A model generated the notes under the pieces. That model had not been told where the DNA came from and ran no database searches. It was given only the letters and a program-made list of their open reading frames with translations. Below are positions 55,028 to 63,354 of a stretch of 64,000 nucleotides of DNA, in pieces. Position 1 is the first letter of the stretch; each line of letters begins with the position of its first letter. Both the position numbers and the translations under genes were made by a program. The stretch covers positions 310,001 through 374,000 of the forward strand of contig NZ_JAFBCK010000001.1 of NCBI RefSeq assembly GCF_016907695.1. The letters run 5' to 3'. The DNA is from Actinokineospora baliensis (GTDB lineage Bacteria; Actinomycetota; Actinomycetes; Mycobacteriales; Pseudonocardiaceae).

Positions 55028-55630
55028 ATGCAGGCACGAGAGCTGCGCGTCCCCGACGCCTTCGAGTTCACCCCGCGCACCTTCCCCGACGCGCGCGGCG
55101 TGTTCGTCTCCCCGTTCCAGGGCGAGTCGTTCGCCAAGGCCGTGGGCCACCCGTTCACCGTCGCGCAGACCAACCACAGCCGCTCCCGCAAGGGCTCCGT
55201 CCGCGGCCTGCACTTCGCCGACGTGCCCCCCGGCCAGGCGAAGTACGTCTACTGCCCGCAGGGCGCCCTGCTGGACTTCGTCGTCGACATCCGGGTCGGC
55301 TCGCCCACCTTCGGCGTCTGGGACGTGGTCCGGCTGGACCCGGTCGACTTCCGCGCCGTGTACGTGCCGGAGGGCGTCGGCCACGGCTTCGTCGCACTCG
55401 AGGACGACACCGTCATCTCGTACCTGTGCTCCACCGGCTACAACCCGTCCGCCGAGCGCGGGATCAACCCGCTCGACCCGGCGCTCGCGCTGCCCTGGGC
55501 CCCCGACCTGGAGCCCCTGATGTCCGACAAGGACGTCGCTGCGCCATCACTGGCCGAGGCCGAAGCCGCGGGACTGCTGCCGAACTACGCCGACTGCGTG
55601 GAGTGGTACAGCAAGCTGCGCGCGGGCTAG
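55028..55630 (+). CDS. dTDP-4-dehydrorhamnose 3,5-epimerase family protein
   Basis: 200 residues, a cupin of the RmlC family. The catalytic histidine is in VRGLHFADVP (about 62) and the tyrosine region in VYVPEGVGHGFVAL. Other family parts are QTNHSRSRKGSVRG and the C-terminal LPWAPDLEPLMSDKD. No other dTDP-sugar genes are in the window, so the substrate is open; it could serve cell-wall rhamnose or be a stand-alone epimerase. It converges on sodX with a 4-base overlap. Confidence 0.9.
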   Translation: MQARELRVPDAFEFTPRTFPDARGVFVSPFQGESFAKAVGHPFTVAQTNHSRSRKGSVRGLHFADVPPGQAKYVYCPQGALLDFVVDIRVGSPTFGVWDVVRLDPVDFRAVYVPEGVGHGFVALEDDTVISYLCSTGYNPSAERGINPLDPALALPWAPDLEPLMSDKDVAAPSLAEAEAAGLLPNYADCVEWYSKLRAG

Positions 55631-55932
55631 AGCCGTCCGGGGTTTGGCCACAGCCGGAACCTGACGACCGCGTGCACGTCCGCCGGTCCCAAAGTCCGGG
55701 AATCGGTCGACGCGAACGGGTTGTCCCCCTCCACGTGCCACCCCGCCCCATCCCGCCGCACAACCCGCTTCACCGACACCTGCCCCGGCCGCCGCTCCCA
55801 AGTCACCACCACGACGTCCCCCGTTCGGGGCACCCCCTTGACCGCCACCACCGTGTCCCCGTCCCGCAACGCGGGCGACATGGAAGGCCCCCGAACCCGC
55901 ACCCGGCGCACCGGCATCCACCCCATGACCAC
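55627..55932 (-). CDS. sodX: nickel-superoxide-dismutase maturation protease (S26 family)
   Basis: 101 residues, a very small type I signal peptidase. Catalytic serine in RGPSMSPALRDGD and catalytic lysine in SVKRVVRRDG are present, and the product-box GDNPFASTDSR follows. The GTG at 55932 has GGAGG seven bases upstream; an ATG six bases further in is an alternative. It diverges from sodN, as is usual for the SodN/SodX pair, and should cut the SodN leader to expose the metal-binding histidine. Confidence 0.88.
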   Translation of the reverse strand: MVMGWMPVRRVRVRGPSMSPALRDGDTVVAVKGVPRTGDVVVVTWERRPGQVSVKRVVRRDGAGWHVEGDNPFASTDSRTLGPADVHAVVRFRLWPNPGRL

Positions 55933-56010
55933 CTGATCACCTCCACCTGCCCGCAGATGATGCCGGGAGTAGGGTCGACCCCGTCGGAGCATCCTGCCCA
56001 TGGAGGAACA

Positions 56011-56418
56011 ATGCGACTACTGTCGCGCCTGCTAGCCCCCCGTCTGGAGGCCACCGCCCACTGCGACCTCCCCTGCGGTGTCTACGACCCAGCGCAGGCC
56101 CGCATCGAGGCCGAGTCGGTCAAGGCGGTGCAGCAGAAGTACCAGGACAACGAGGACCCCGAGTTCCGCACCCGGGCCATCTTGATCGCCGAGCAGCGAA
56201 GCGACCTGGTCAAGCACCACCTGTGGGTCCTGTGGACCGACTACTTCAAGCCCCCGCACTTCGAGAAGTACCCGAACCTGCACGACCTGTTCAACCGCGC
56301 CACCAAGGCCGCGGGCGCGAGCGGGACCAAGGGCTCCATGGACCCGGCCACCGGCCAGGCCCTGCTCGACCTGATCGCCGAGATCGACAAGATCTTCTGG
56401 GAGACCAAGCAGGCGTGA
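56011..56418 (+). CDS. sodN: nickel superoxide dismutase
   Basis: 135 residues from ATG, with GGAGG six bases upstream. A 16-residue leader precedes HCDLPCGVYDP: after cleavage, His17 becomes the N-terminus and, with Cys18 and Cys22, forms the nickel hook. The remaining helical bundle (for example KHHLWVLWTDYFKPPH) fits the hexameric enzyme. It detoxifies superoxide in the cytosol. A strong terminator follows. In Streptomyces its expression depends on nickel through Nur; no Nur site could be identified here. Confidence 0.97.
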   Translation: MRLLSRLLAPRLEATAHCDLPCGVYDPAQARIEAESVKAVQQKYQDNEDPEFRTRAILIAEQRSDLVKHHLWVLWTDYFKPPHFEKYPNLHDLFNRATKAAGASGTKGSMDPATGQALLDLIAEIDKIFWETKQA

Positions 56419-56432
56419 GGCTCTAGCGCTCT

Positions 56433-56477
56433 AAACGGCGCCGTTCAACGGGGGGGACCCGTTGGGCGGCGCCGTTT
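56433..56477 (+). terminator. terminator after sodN
   Basis: AAACGGCGCCG / CGGCGCCGTTT, 11 perfect pairs, with an inner CAACGGG / CCGTTG stem. It starts 14 bases after the sodN stop. Confidence 0.8.
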
Positions 56478-56558
56478 GCCTTGCCAGGTCGACGAGGCGC
56501 CCGGGGTACGGTTGTTGTCGCGCATCCGCTGGGGTACTGAGCTGGTTAGATCCGGGGT

Positions 56559-57098
56559 ATGACCGTCTATCTGCTCAGGCACGGGGCTACCGAGTGGTCG
56601 GACACCGGGAGGCACACCGGGCGGACGGATGTGCCGCTTACGGGGGTGGGTGAGGAGCGGGCCAGGCAGGTCGGGGGTTTGCCCAAGGACGTCCCCGTCT
56701 TGTGCAGCCCGAGGAGTCGGGCGGTCAGGACGGCTGAGTTGGCTGGGCTCACGGTCACTGAAGTCACCGAAGACCTCGCCGAGTGGGACTACGGGGATTA
56801 CGAGGGGCTCACCACGGCGGAGATCCGGGAGAGTGTGCCGGGGTGGACTGTGTGGACGCATCCTTGCCCCAATGGGGAGACCGCCGAGGAGGTCACCGCG
56901 CGGGCACGTAGGGTGCTTGACCGGGTGCAGGATGCGGTGTTGGTGGGGCACGGGCACTTCAGCCGGGTACTGGCCGCGGTCTGGATCGGCCAGGTGGCGG
57001 GGTTCGGGGTTCACTTCAGGCATGATCCGGCTACGGTCACGGTGCTCGGCCACGAGCGGGAGTCGCCGCAGATCGTCAGAATTGGAGTCAGCAGTTGA
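56559..57098 (+). CDS. histidine phosphatase family protein
   Basis: 179 residues. The phosphohistidine motif YLLRHGATEWS is at the N-terminus and the second catalytic histidine in VLVGHGHFSRVL near residue 130. Members include acid phosphatases and phosphoglycerate mutases; LAEWDYGDYEG and the short length favour a small-molecule phosphatase. Its stop overlaps the TTG start of the following acetyltransferase (TTGA). Confidence 0.88.
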   Translation: MTVYLLRHGATEWSDTGRHTGRTDVPLTGVGEERARQVGGLPKDVPVLCSPRSRAVRTAELAGLTVTEVTEDLAEWDYGDYEGLTTAEIRESVPGWTVWTHPCPNGETAEEVTARARRVLDRVQDAVLVGHGHFSRVLAAVWIGQVAGFGVHFRHDPATVTVLGHERESPQIVRIGVSS

Positions 57099-57565
57099 GC
57101 ATTCGGCGCGTTGCACCGTCCGATGTGGACGCCATTGTCGGACTCGTGTACGAGTTGGCCGAGTACGAGCGGGCCAGGCACGAGTGCCACCTCACCGCCG
57201 AGCAGCTCACCGCGGCGTTGTTCGGTGAGCGACCGGCCCTCTACGGTCATGTGGCCGAAGTGGACGGTCAGGTGGTCGGTTGTGCATTGTGGTTCTTGAA
57301 CTTCTCCACCTGGCGCGGTGTGCACGGGATCTACCTGGAAGACCTCTACGTCACGCCGAGCATGCGGGGGCACGGCTTGGGCAGGGCGTTGCTGCAGACC
57401 CTCGCCAAGGAGTGCGTCGACAAGGGGTTCCAGCGGCTCGAGTGGTCGGTGCTGGACTGGAACGAGCCCGCCATCGGCTTCTACAAGTCGCTCGGCGCCA
57501 TCCCGATGGACGAGTGGACCGTCTACCGGCTCACCGACCAGGCGCTCACAGATCTCGGTACATGA
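57095..57565 (+). CDS. GNAT-family N-acetyltransferase (diamine acetyltransferase-like)
   Basis: 156 residues. The acetyl-CoA loop is in VTPSMRGHGLGRALLQTLAKE and the preceding strand in HGIYLEDLYV, with WNEPAIGFYKSLGA at the end, which is typical of spermidine/spermine- and thialysine-type acetyltransferases. TTG start coupled to the phosphatase gene. Its 3' end overlaps the converging acetyltransferase by 20 bases. Confidence 0.85.
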   Translation: MSIRRVAPSDVDAIVGLVYELAEYERARHECHLTAEQLTAALFGERPALYGHVAEVDGQVVGCALWFLNFSTWRGVHGIYLEDLYVTPSMRGHGLGRALLQTLAKECVDKGFQRLEWSVLDWNEPAIGFYKSLGAIPMDEWTVYRLTDQALTDLGT

Positions 57566-58022
57566 TGTGGACCGGCACCCGCCCCAGCGCCGGGTGCCGG
57601 AACCCGCCGGGGATGGTCGCGACGATCTCGAAGCCCAGGGACTTCCACAGGGCCACGGCGCCGGTGTTGGTCGAGATCACGGCGTTGAACTGCATGCCCG
57701 TGTACCCCGCGGCGCGGGCGTGCGCGAGAACCTCGGTGGCCAAGCGGCGGCCGATACCTTCACCTGCGCGCGAGGGGTCGACCATGAAGCCCGCGTTGGC
57801 GATGTGGTCGCCGAGGCCGGGCTGGTTGGGCTTGAGCAGGGCCGTGCCGACAACGTCATCACCGTCGACGGCGACGAAGACCTCGCCTGCCATCCACAGC
57901 GCGCGGGCGGCGTCCGAGTCGGTCGCCGGGTCCCACATGTAGGTGGTGCCGGTGGCCACGACCCGGTGCCACAGCGGCCAGATGCGGTCCCACTCGTCCG
58001 CCGCGGCCAGCCGGATGATCAC
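57546..58022 (-). CDS. GNAT-family N-acetyltransferase
   Basis: 158 residues from a GTG that overlaps the stop of the membrane-protein gene (GTGA). The acyl-CoA motif is in MVDPSRAGEGIGRRLATEVL, and NTGAVALWKSLGFEIVATIPG closes the fold. Likely an amino-acid or antibiotic-type acetyltransferase; no substrate can be given. Confidence 0.85.
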   Translation of the reverse strand: MIIRLAAADEWDRIWPLWHRVVATGTTYMWDPATDSDAARALWMAGEVFVAVDGDDVVGTALLKPNQPGLGDHIANAGFMVDPSRAGEGIGRRLATEVLAHARAAGYTGMQFNAVISTNTGAVALWKSLGFEIVATIPGGFRHPALGRVPVHIMYRDL

Positions 58023-58411
58023 TCTTCCCCCTGGGCCCAGCGGTTGGTCGTCGCGTGGAAGAGCATCACCAGGGCCGCCAGGCACAGCACCCCGACCGGC
58101 ACCCCGTACTCCGGGCGGCCGGACGGGCCCGCGGCGTACCAGGCCACCCCCAGCAGCAGGACCTGGATGACGATCGCCGGGCTGCGGGCCCACGTCTTAC
58201 CTATGAGCAGGCCGATGCCGCAGGCCAGCACCGCCGCGGCCAGCACCGCGAAGTACGCCGCCTCGCCAAAAACGTTGCCGCCCATCTCCGATTCGCCGGA
58301 CAGGCCCCTGACCAGCAGCAACACGGTGAACACGAGCGCGGCGACGCCCTGGAGGCCGACGATGGCGCCCGCGGCGCGGACGGTGCGGGGGGCGGCGGAG
58401 GACAGTGGCAC
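58019..58411 (-). CDS. small integral membrane protein
   Basis: 130 residues with four hydrophobic helices (about 15-35, 50-70, 75-95, 100-120). The GTG at 58411 has GGGAAGG upstream; GTG at 58459 is an alternative. It belongs to no family I recognise and is coupled to the downstream acetyltransferase. Confidence 0.7.
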   Translation of the reverse strand: MPLSSAAPRTVRAAGAIVGLQGVAALVFTVLLLVRGLSGESEMGGNVFGEAAYFAVLAAAVLACGIGLLIGKTWARSPAIVIQVLLLGVAWYAAGPSGRPEYGVPVGVLCLAALVMLFHATTNRWAQGEE

Positions 58412-58678
58412 GACGGCCTTCCCGAGTCGGTGGCTAGCGCACGATGACCCTGCGTGCACACCGCCGATCGTAGGCCACCCGGACGGCCGGTCGTGCCGGG
58501 CGAGCGGGACGGGCAAGATCAGCGGTGTCAGCTCCTCGCGGTACGACGGGACAGACGGTCGTCTGGGTGCACCTGCCGAACCCGAGGTCGAGGCAAGGGG
58601 AAGGAGCCGCGCCCTCGGCGAACGTGTGTCACCCCTCACCACCTGGCTCGGGCGGCGGGTAATCCCGCCTGCCTCGCT

Positions 58679-58684
58679 TACCCT
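58679..58684 (+). promoter_or_regulatory. -10 element of a probable leaderless promoter
   Basis: TACCCT ends six bases before the ATG at 58691, with no Shine-Dalgarno sequence. Confidence 0.45.
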
Positions 58685-58690
58685 CGGGTA

Positions 58691-59620
58691 ATGCGCGCTG
58701 TCCTCGTGGTGAACCCGCAGGCGACCGCCACCACCCCGGCGGGTCGGGACGTGCTGGCGCACGCCCTGGCCAGCCAGGTGAAGCTGGAGGTCGTCGAAAC
58801 CGACTACCGCGGTCACGCCCTCACCGCCGCCGCGCAGGCGGCGGTCGACGGCGCGGACCTCGTGGTCGCGCACGGCGGCGACGGCACCGTCAACGAGGTC
58901 GTCAACGGCCTCTTGGCGGCGGGACCCTCCGGAGCCACGCCGATGCTGGGCGTGGTCCCCGGCGGTTCGGCGAACGTGTTCGCCCGCGCGCTCGGCCTGC
59001 CGCGCAACCCCGTCGAGGCGACGCACGTGCTGTTGCGGGCGATCGAGGAGGGGCGCAGCCGCCGGGTCGGGCTCGGGTTGGTCGAGTCCGGGTCGTCGCG
59101 GCGGTGGTTCACCTTCAACGCGGGCCTGGGCTGGGACGCCGACGTCGTCGCGGACGTGGACCGCAGGCGGGGCAAGCGCGCCAGCCCGTCGCTCTACGCG
59201 CGGGTGTCCATCGCCCGCTACGCCCGCCCCAAGCACAACCGCCCGGACCTGACGGTGGAGCTGCCCGGGGAGGACCCGATCACCGGGCTCCGGCTGGCGT
59301 TCGTCTCCAACACCGACCCCTGGACCTACCTCGGCGCGCGGCCGATCCACCTCAACCCGGGCTGCGGCTTCGAGACCGGGCTCGGTTTCTTCTCGCTGCG
59401 CACCCTGAGCGCGCCCACCGTGCTGCGGCACTTCCGGCAGGCGCTGAGCGACAAGGGTGTGCGGCGTGGGAAGAACCTGGTGCGCCGGGACGACGTGGCG
59501 AGGATCGTGGTGAGCGCACCGGAGCCGGTCCGGCTGCAGTGCGACGGCGACCTGATCGGGGAGCGCACGCGAGTGGAGTTCGTGTCCGTCCCTTCCGCAC
59601 TCGCGGTCGCTGTGGTCTAG
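58691..59620 (+). CDS. diacylglycerol/lipid kinase family protein
   Basis: 309 residues. N-terminal NAD-kinase/DAGK fold with VVNPQAT (about 6-12) and the catalytic-domain motif VVAHGGDGTVNEVVNG (about 57-72), and GVVPGGSANVFARALG. The C-terminal beta domain includes LGWDADVVADVDRR. Members phosphorylate diacylglycerol or sphingoid-like lipids; the exact substrate is not readable. Confidence 0.88.
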   Translation: MRAVLVVNPQATATTPAGRDVLAHALASQVKLEVVETDYRGHALTAAAQAAVDGADLVVAHGGDGTVNEVVNGLLAAGPSGATPMLGVVPGGSANVFARALGLPRNPVEATHVLLRAIEEGRSRRVGLGLVESGSSRRWFTFNAGLGWDADVVADVDRRRGKRASPSLYARVSIARYARPKHNRPDLTVELPGEDPITGLRLAFVSNTDPWTYLGARPIHLNPGCGFETGLGFFSLRTLSAPTVLRHFRQALSDKGVRRGKNLVRRDDVARIVVSAPEPVRLQCDGDLIGERTRVEFVSVPSALAVAVV

Positions 59621-59752
59621 ACCACAATTCCAGCCGGTCACCGGGCCGCCCGGACGGGTGCGGACACCGCCCCGGACGTACGACCCGAGCGGACCGCGTC
59701 GTGATCAAATTGTTGCGCTCCGCACTCGCAGGTCGCTGACCAGCCACTTTCG

Positions 59753-59768
59753 GGTGAGTTCACTCACC
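59753..59768. promoter_or_regulatory. CRP-like palindrome 1 upstream of whiB1
   Basis: GGTGA-GTTCAC-TCACC, a half-matching copy of the CRP consensus TGTGA-N6-TCACA and itself a perfect palindrome. Its centre is 49 bases upstream of the second site. Confidence 0.5.
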
Positions 59769-59784
59769 GGGCGGAGAAGAAGTC

Positions 59785-59790
59785 TTGACA
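59785..59790 (+). promoter_or_regulatory. TTGACA -35 element upstream of whiB1
   Basis: Perfect TTGACA 94 bases before the whiB1 ATG. The -10 element 17 bases further (AGCATT) is weak and overlaps the second CRP-like site, fitting an activator-dependent promoter. Confidence 0.45.
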
Positions 59791-59801
59791 TCTCCCCGGT
59801 T

Positions 59802-59817
59802 CGTGAAAGCATTCACA
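59802..59817. promoter_or_regulatory. CRP-like palindrome 2 upstream of whiB1
   Basis: CGTGA-AAGCAT-TCACA, nine of ten matches to the CRP consensus TGTGA-N6-TCACA. Mycobacterial whiB1 is directly controlled by the cAMP-receptor protein at sites of this kind. Confidence 0.6.
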
Positions 59818-59883
59818 AGCACCCCGACGACCGGATGACGACTAGAGGCGCGCCCACACGCGCCCGAGCGAGGAGCAGTAGAA

Positions 59884-60138
59884 ATGGACTGGCGCCACCG
59901 CGCGGCCTGCCGTGACGAGGACCCCGAGCTGTTCTTCCCAGTGGGAACCAGCGGTCCGGCGATCCTGCAGGTCTCCGAGGCGAAGGCCGTTTGCCACCGC
60001 TGCCCCGTCGCTTCCAACTGCCTGTCCTGGGCGCTCGAAAGCGGCCAGGATGCTGGCGTTTGGGGCGGTATGAGTGAGGACGAGCGTCGCGCGCTCAAGC
60101 GCCGCAACGCCCGTACTCGGGCCCGGAGCAACGTCTAA
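59884..60138 (+). CDS. whiB1: WhiB-family iron-sulfur transcription factor (WhiB1)
   Basis: 84 residues, the same length as mycobacterial WhiB1. The four cluster-ligand cysteines are at 9, 37, 40 and 46. A GVWGGM beta-turn and a basic C-terminal stretch follow (EDERRALKRRNARTRARSN). The [4Fe-4S] form binds SigA; nitric oxide converts the cluster and changes DNA binding. Two CRP-like sites precede it, and a pdtaS-like gene follows in convergent orientation, as in mycobacteria. ATG with AGGAG upstream. Confidence 0.95.
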   Translation: MDWRHRAACRDEDPELFFPVGTSGPAILQVSEAKAVCHRCPVASNCLSWALESGQDAGVWGGMSEDERRALKRRNARTRARSNV

Positions 60139-60153
60139 TTGCCTAGAACGACC

Positions 60154-60193
60154 GAAACGGCCCCCACCGCACACCGCGGCTGGGGGCCGTTTC
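60154..60193. terminator. bidirectional hairpin between whiB1 and pdtaS-like gene
   Basis: GAAACGGCCCCCA / TGGGGGCCGTTTC, 13 perfect pairs, with a 14-base loop, 15 bases after the whiB1 stop and between convergent genes. Confidence 0.85.
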
Positions 60194-60251
60194 ACGTCAC
60201 GGGTCACCAATTCATTGGATTGGTGAAAGAGTGGCACATTTCGTCAAAGGG

Positions 60252-61763
60252 CTAACGGCGGTGGGAAAGCGGTACGCGCAGGACCGCTTCAGTACCGCTT
60301 TCCTCGCGGCGGCGCAGCGACAGCGAGCCGCGCAGTTCCGATTCGACCAGGGTGCGCACGATCTGCAGGCCGAGCCCGTTGGTCCGCTCCAGGGAGAAAC
60401 CGGGTGGCAGGCCGCGGCCGTCGTCGGCGACCAGGACGTCGAGCCAGCGGGCGGAGCGGGTCGCCGTGACGACCACCTCGCCGGAGGAGCCGGGCGGGAA
60501 GGCGTGCTCGACGGCGTTCTGGATGAGCTCGGTCAGCACCATCACCAGCGGGGTCGCCGTCTCCGCGGCGACCACACCGAACTGTCCACTCTTGCGCACC
60601 TTCACGTGGCTCTCGGCCACCGCGACGTCCCCGACCACCGGGATCACCTTGTCCACCAAGGCGTCCAGGTCGACCCGTTCGTCTACTGACGTAGACAGCG
60701 TCTCGTGCACCATCGCGATCGCGGCCACCCGGCGCACCGACTCGGCCAGCGCCTCCTTGGCCTCGGGGCTGCTGGTGCGCCGCGACTGCAGGCGCAGCAA
60801 CGCGGCCACGGTCTGCAGGTTGTTCTTCACCCGGTGGTGGATCTCGCGGATCGTCGCGTCCTTGGACAGCAGCGCCCGGTCCCTGCGCCGCACCTCGGTC
60901 ACGTCCCGGCACAGCACCAGCGCGCCAGCCGCCTTGCCGCCCGGCCGCAGCGGCAGCGCCCGGAACAGCACCGCGGCGCCGCGGCGGGACTCGGCCTCGG
61001 TGCGCATCCCCGGCTGGCCGTCGAGTGCGGACACGATCCGCTGCGCCACCTCGGTCGCGTCGAACGGGTCGCCGATCAGCGACCGGGTCAGCGGGGCCAG
61101 CCGCACGCCGACCAGGTCGGAGGCGTGCCCCATCCGGTGGTACGCCGAGAGCGCGTTGGGGCTGGCGAACACCACCGCCCCCGCGGTGTCGAGCCGGATC
61201 AGGCCGTCGCCGACCCGGGGGCTGGTGTGCACGTCCGGTGACGGCTCGGTGGTCGGGAACGTCCCGTCGGCCACCATCTGGCACAGGTCACCGGCGATGC
61301 CGAGGTAGGCGATCTCCAGCGCGCTGGGCACCCTGGGCACCGCGAGGTTGGTCTCGCGCGAGAGCGCCGCGATGACCTCGCCGGCGAAGGTGACCGGGAT
61401 GACCTCCCGGCGCACCGGCACCCCCAGGTACCAGCGGGGGTCCTCCTCGCGGCAGATGCGCCGCTCGGCGATGGCCCGCCGCAGCTGCGGGTGCTCCTGG
61501 GCGTTGGTGTGGCTGGCGACGACGTCCTCGGGGTGCGCGGTCGGCCCGGTGGTCGGCCTGGCCTGGGCGACGCAGATGTAGCGGCCCTGCGCCCCCGGCG
61601 GCAGCGGCGTGCCGTCCGCGGCGGTCTCGGGCACCCAGAGCAGGAAGTCCGCGAACGACAGGTCCGACAGCAGCTGCCACTCCGCGACCACCGTTTGCAG
61701 GTGGTCGACGGCGCCCCCGGACAGACCGGTGTGCTCGGCGAGCAGGTCCGACAGTGTCGACAA
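60252..61763 (-). CDS. pdtaS: sensor histidine kinase, PdtaS-like
   Basis: 503 residues, no membrane span. N-terminal GAF-like domain (about 5-145), a PAS-like domain (about 180-290), then HisKA_2 with the phospho-acceptor in REIHHRVKNNLQTVAALLRLQ (split around residue 310) and a HATPase domain with TELIQNAVEHAF and ADDGRGLPPGF. This is the architecture of mycobacterial PdtaS, whose partner PdtaR is an ANTAR antiterminator; no pdtaR is in the window. Its position next to whiB1 and the carrier protein matches the mycobacterial locus. Confidence 0.92.
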   Translation of the reverse strand: MSTLSDLLAEHTGLSGGAVDHLQTVVAEWQLLSDLSFADFLLWVPETAADGTPLPPGAQGRYICVAQARPTTGPTAHPEDVVASHTNAQEHPQLRRAIAERRICREEDPRWYLGVPVRREVIPVTFAGEVIAALSRETNLAVPRVPSALEIAYLGIAGDLCQMVADGTFPTTEPSPDVHTSPRVGDGLIRLDTAGAVVFASPNALSAYHRMGHASDLVGVRLAPLTRSLIGDPFDATEVAQRIVSALDGQPGMRTEAESRRGAAVLFRALPLRPGGKAAGALVLCRDVTEVRRRDRALLSKDATIREIHHRVKNNLQTVAALLRLQSRRTSSPEAKEALAESVRRVAAIAMVHETLSTSVDERVDLDALVDKVIPVVGDVAVAESHVKVRKSGQFGVVAAETATPLVMVLTELIQNAVEHAFPPGSSGEVVVTATRSARWLDVLVADDGRGLPPGFSLERTNGLGLQIVRTLVESELRGSLSLRRREESGTEAVLRVPLSHRR

Positions 61764-61780
61764 CGGCTTCGTGCCCCCGG

Positions 61781-61996
61781 CTACTCGACGACGGCGATCA
61801 GGTCGTGCTCCTGGACCACGTCGCCCTCCTTGACCGCGAGCCGGGTGAGCGTCCCGTTCTCCTCGGTGAGCACCGGGATCTCCATCTTCATCGACTCCAG
61901 GATGACGACCGTGTCCCCCTCGACCAGTGCGTCACCCTCCCTGGCCACCACGTTGAGCACGTTGGCGACCATCTCGGCGTGGATCTCGTGGGCCAT
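61781..61996 (-). CDS. biotinyl/lipoyl-attachment carrier protein
   Basis: 71 residues. The attachment lysine is in ILESMKMEIPV, the canonical biotin motif (A/S)MKM. A single small beta-barrel domain, like mycobacterial TB7.3 at the same locus. It lies 18 bases upstream of the pdtaS-like gene. The partner enzyme (a carboxylase) is not in the window. Confidence 0.9.
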   Translation of the reverse strand: MAHEIHAEMVANVLNVVAREGDALVEGDTVVILESMKMEIPVLTEENGTLTRLAVKEGDVVQEHDLIAVVE

Positions 61997-62130
61997 CTGC
62001 CCGACTCCCCTTCGGCTGGCGCTGGTGTGTTCCCCGGCGACAATCCAACCACGACCGGGCCCCGCCAGGACGACAACGCGGGCGTGGCAAAATTGTGCAC
62101 TCAAGCCAAACGCTCGACCGAGGAGGCAGC

Positions 62131-62205
62131 ATGTCGAAGCGCGCACGCAAGCGTCGCGACCGCAAGAGGGGCGGCGCGAACCACGGCAAGCGCCCCAACG
62201 CCTGA
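62131..62205 (+). CDS. bL37-like 50S ribosomal protein, 24 residues
   Basis: 24 residues, MSKRARKRRDRKRGGANHGK then RPNA, with GAGGAGG six bases before the ATG. It is almost all basic and matches the form of the tiny bL37 protein seen in mycobacterial ribosome structures, including the NHGKRPNA end. A strong terminator follows 22 bases after the stop, so it is transcribed on its own. Confidence 0.85.
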   Translation: MSKRARKRRDRKRGGANHGKRPNA

Positions 62206-62227
62206 GCACCAGCTCCCAGCGCGTCGA

Positions 62228-62258
62228 AGGCCCCGGTACCCATTCGGTACCGGGGCCT
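62228..62258 (+). terminator. terminator after the bL37-like gene
   Basis: AGGCCCCGGTACC / GGTACCGGGGCCT, 13 perfect pairs with a 5-base loop, followed by GTTCG. Confidence 0.85.
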
Positions 62259-62287
62259 GTTCGCGTGGTCGGCGGCCGCGACCGGGC

Positions 62288-62599
62288 TCAGTCGTCGCGC
62301 TGTCCTTCGACCGGGGCACTGGTGCTGACCACCTCGACGTGGCCGCCGCGGTGCTGGATGACGGTCTCCCGGATGGACGCGCGGACCCGCTCGCGGAACT
62401 CGTCCGGCGCCTGGTCGCCGCCGCACTTGCGCGCCAGCAGGACCTTGAGCTGCTCGTACAGGCCGTACTGGGCCAGGCACGGGCTGCACTCGTCGAGGTG
62501 CTGGCGCAGCGTCTCGCGCCGACCGGGGTCGCACTCGCTGTCGAGGAACAGCCACACCTCGGACAGCACGTCCGAGCAGGGCGTCTTCTCGGCGCTCAC
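62288..62599 (-). CDS. rsrA: zinc anti-sigma factor of the mycothiol/thiol-stress system
   Basis: 103 residues with a ZAS motif: HLDECSPCL (His-x3-Cys-x2-Cys) and an upstream Cys in SECDPG. Oxidation of the cysteines releases zinc and frees the sigma factor. GTG start overlapping the sigH stop (GTGA). Called RsrA in Streptomyces and RshA in mycobacteria. Confidence 0.93.
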   Translation of the reverse strand: MSAEKTPCSDVLSEVWLFLDSECDPGRRETLRQHLDECSPCLAQYGLYEQLKVLLARKCGGDQAPDEFRERVRASIRETVIQHRGGHVEVVSTSAPVEGQRDD

Positions 62600-63204
62600 G
62601 CTCCGGTCACCTCCCGGACGAACCCGCGGTCGCGGGCGACATCGGCGAGCAGGTCGCGCAGCTGGCGCCTACCCCGGTGCAATCGCGACATCACGGTACC
62701 GATCGGCGTCCCCATGATCTCCGCGATCTCCTTGTAGGCGAACCCCTCGACGTCGGCGAGGTAGACCGCGAGCCGGAACTCCTCCGGCAGCTGCTGCAGC
62801 GCCTGCTTGACGTCGTCGTCGGGCAGCAGGTCCATCGCCTCGGCCTCGGCCGAGCGCAGCCCGCTGGAGGTGTGGCTCTCCGCCTTGGCCAGCTGCCAGT
62901 CGGTGATCTCGTCGGTCGGCGCCTGCACCGGCTGCCGCTGCCGCTTGCGGTAGCCGTTGATGTAGGTGTTGGTCAGGATGCGGTAGAGCCACGCCTTGAG
63001 GTTGGTCCCGGCGGAGAACGACTCGAACGCGGCGAAGGCCTTGAGGTAGGTCTCCTGAACCAGGTCCTCGGCGTCGGCCGGGTTGCGCGTCATCCGCAGC
63101 GCCGCGGCGTAGAGCTGGTCGAGCAGCGGCATGGCGTCGCGCTCGAACCGGTCGGCCCGCACTGCCGGGGTCTCCGGTTCGGTCTGGGCGTCGGTGCGGG
63201 GCAC
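62596..63204 (-). CDS. sigH: thiol-stress ECF sigma factor (SigH/SigR)
   Basis: 202 residues from the GTG at 63204, which has AAAGGAG eight bases upstream. Region 2 contains [14 protein letters not shown] and [19 protein letters not shown]; region 4 has [42 protein letters not shown] (split here by position 135-175). It activates genes for mycothiol, thioredoxin and proteolysis on oxidative stress. A longer in-frame start at 63345 would add 47 residues (see findings). It is coupled to its anti-sigma gene by GTGA. Confidence 0.95.
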   Translation of the reverse strand: MPRTDAQTEPETPAVRADRFERDAMPLLDQLYAAALRMTRNPADAEDLVQETYLKAFAAFESFSAGTNLKAWLYRILTNTYINGYRKRQRQPVQAPTDEITDWQLAKAESHTSSGLRSAEAEAMDLLPDDDVKQALQQLPEEFRLAVYLADVEGFAYKEIAEIMGTPIGTVMSRLHRGRRQLRDLLADVARDRGFVREVTGA

Positions 63205-63354
63205 CGGGCTCCTTTCGGGGGCTCGCACACCCGTGTTCAGGTGCGCATACGGCACCTTCGAGCTTACGCGGCCGCGTGCCCGCGAGCCGCCTTCCGCGAG
63301 CCGCACCCCGGCAACCCGCCGGTCCACCACCGCACCTGTCTGCACACCCGTGTC

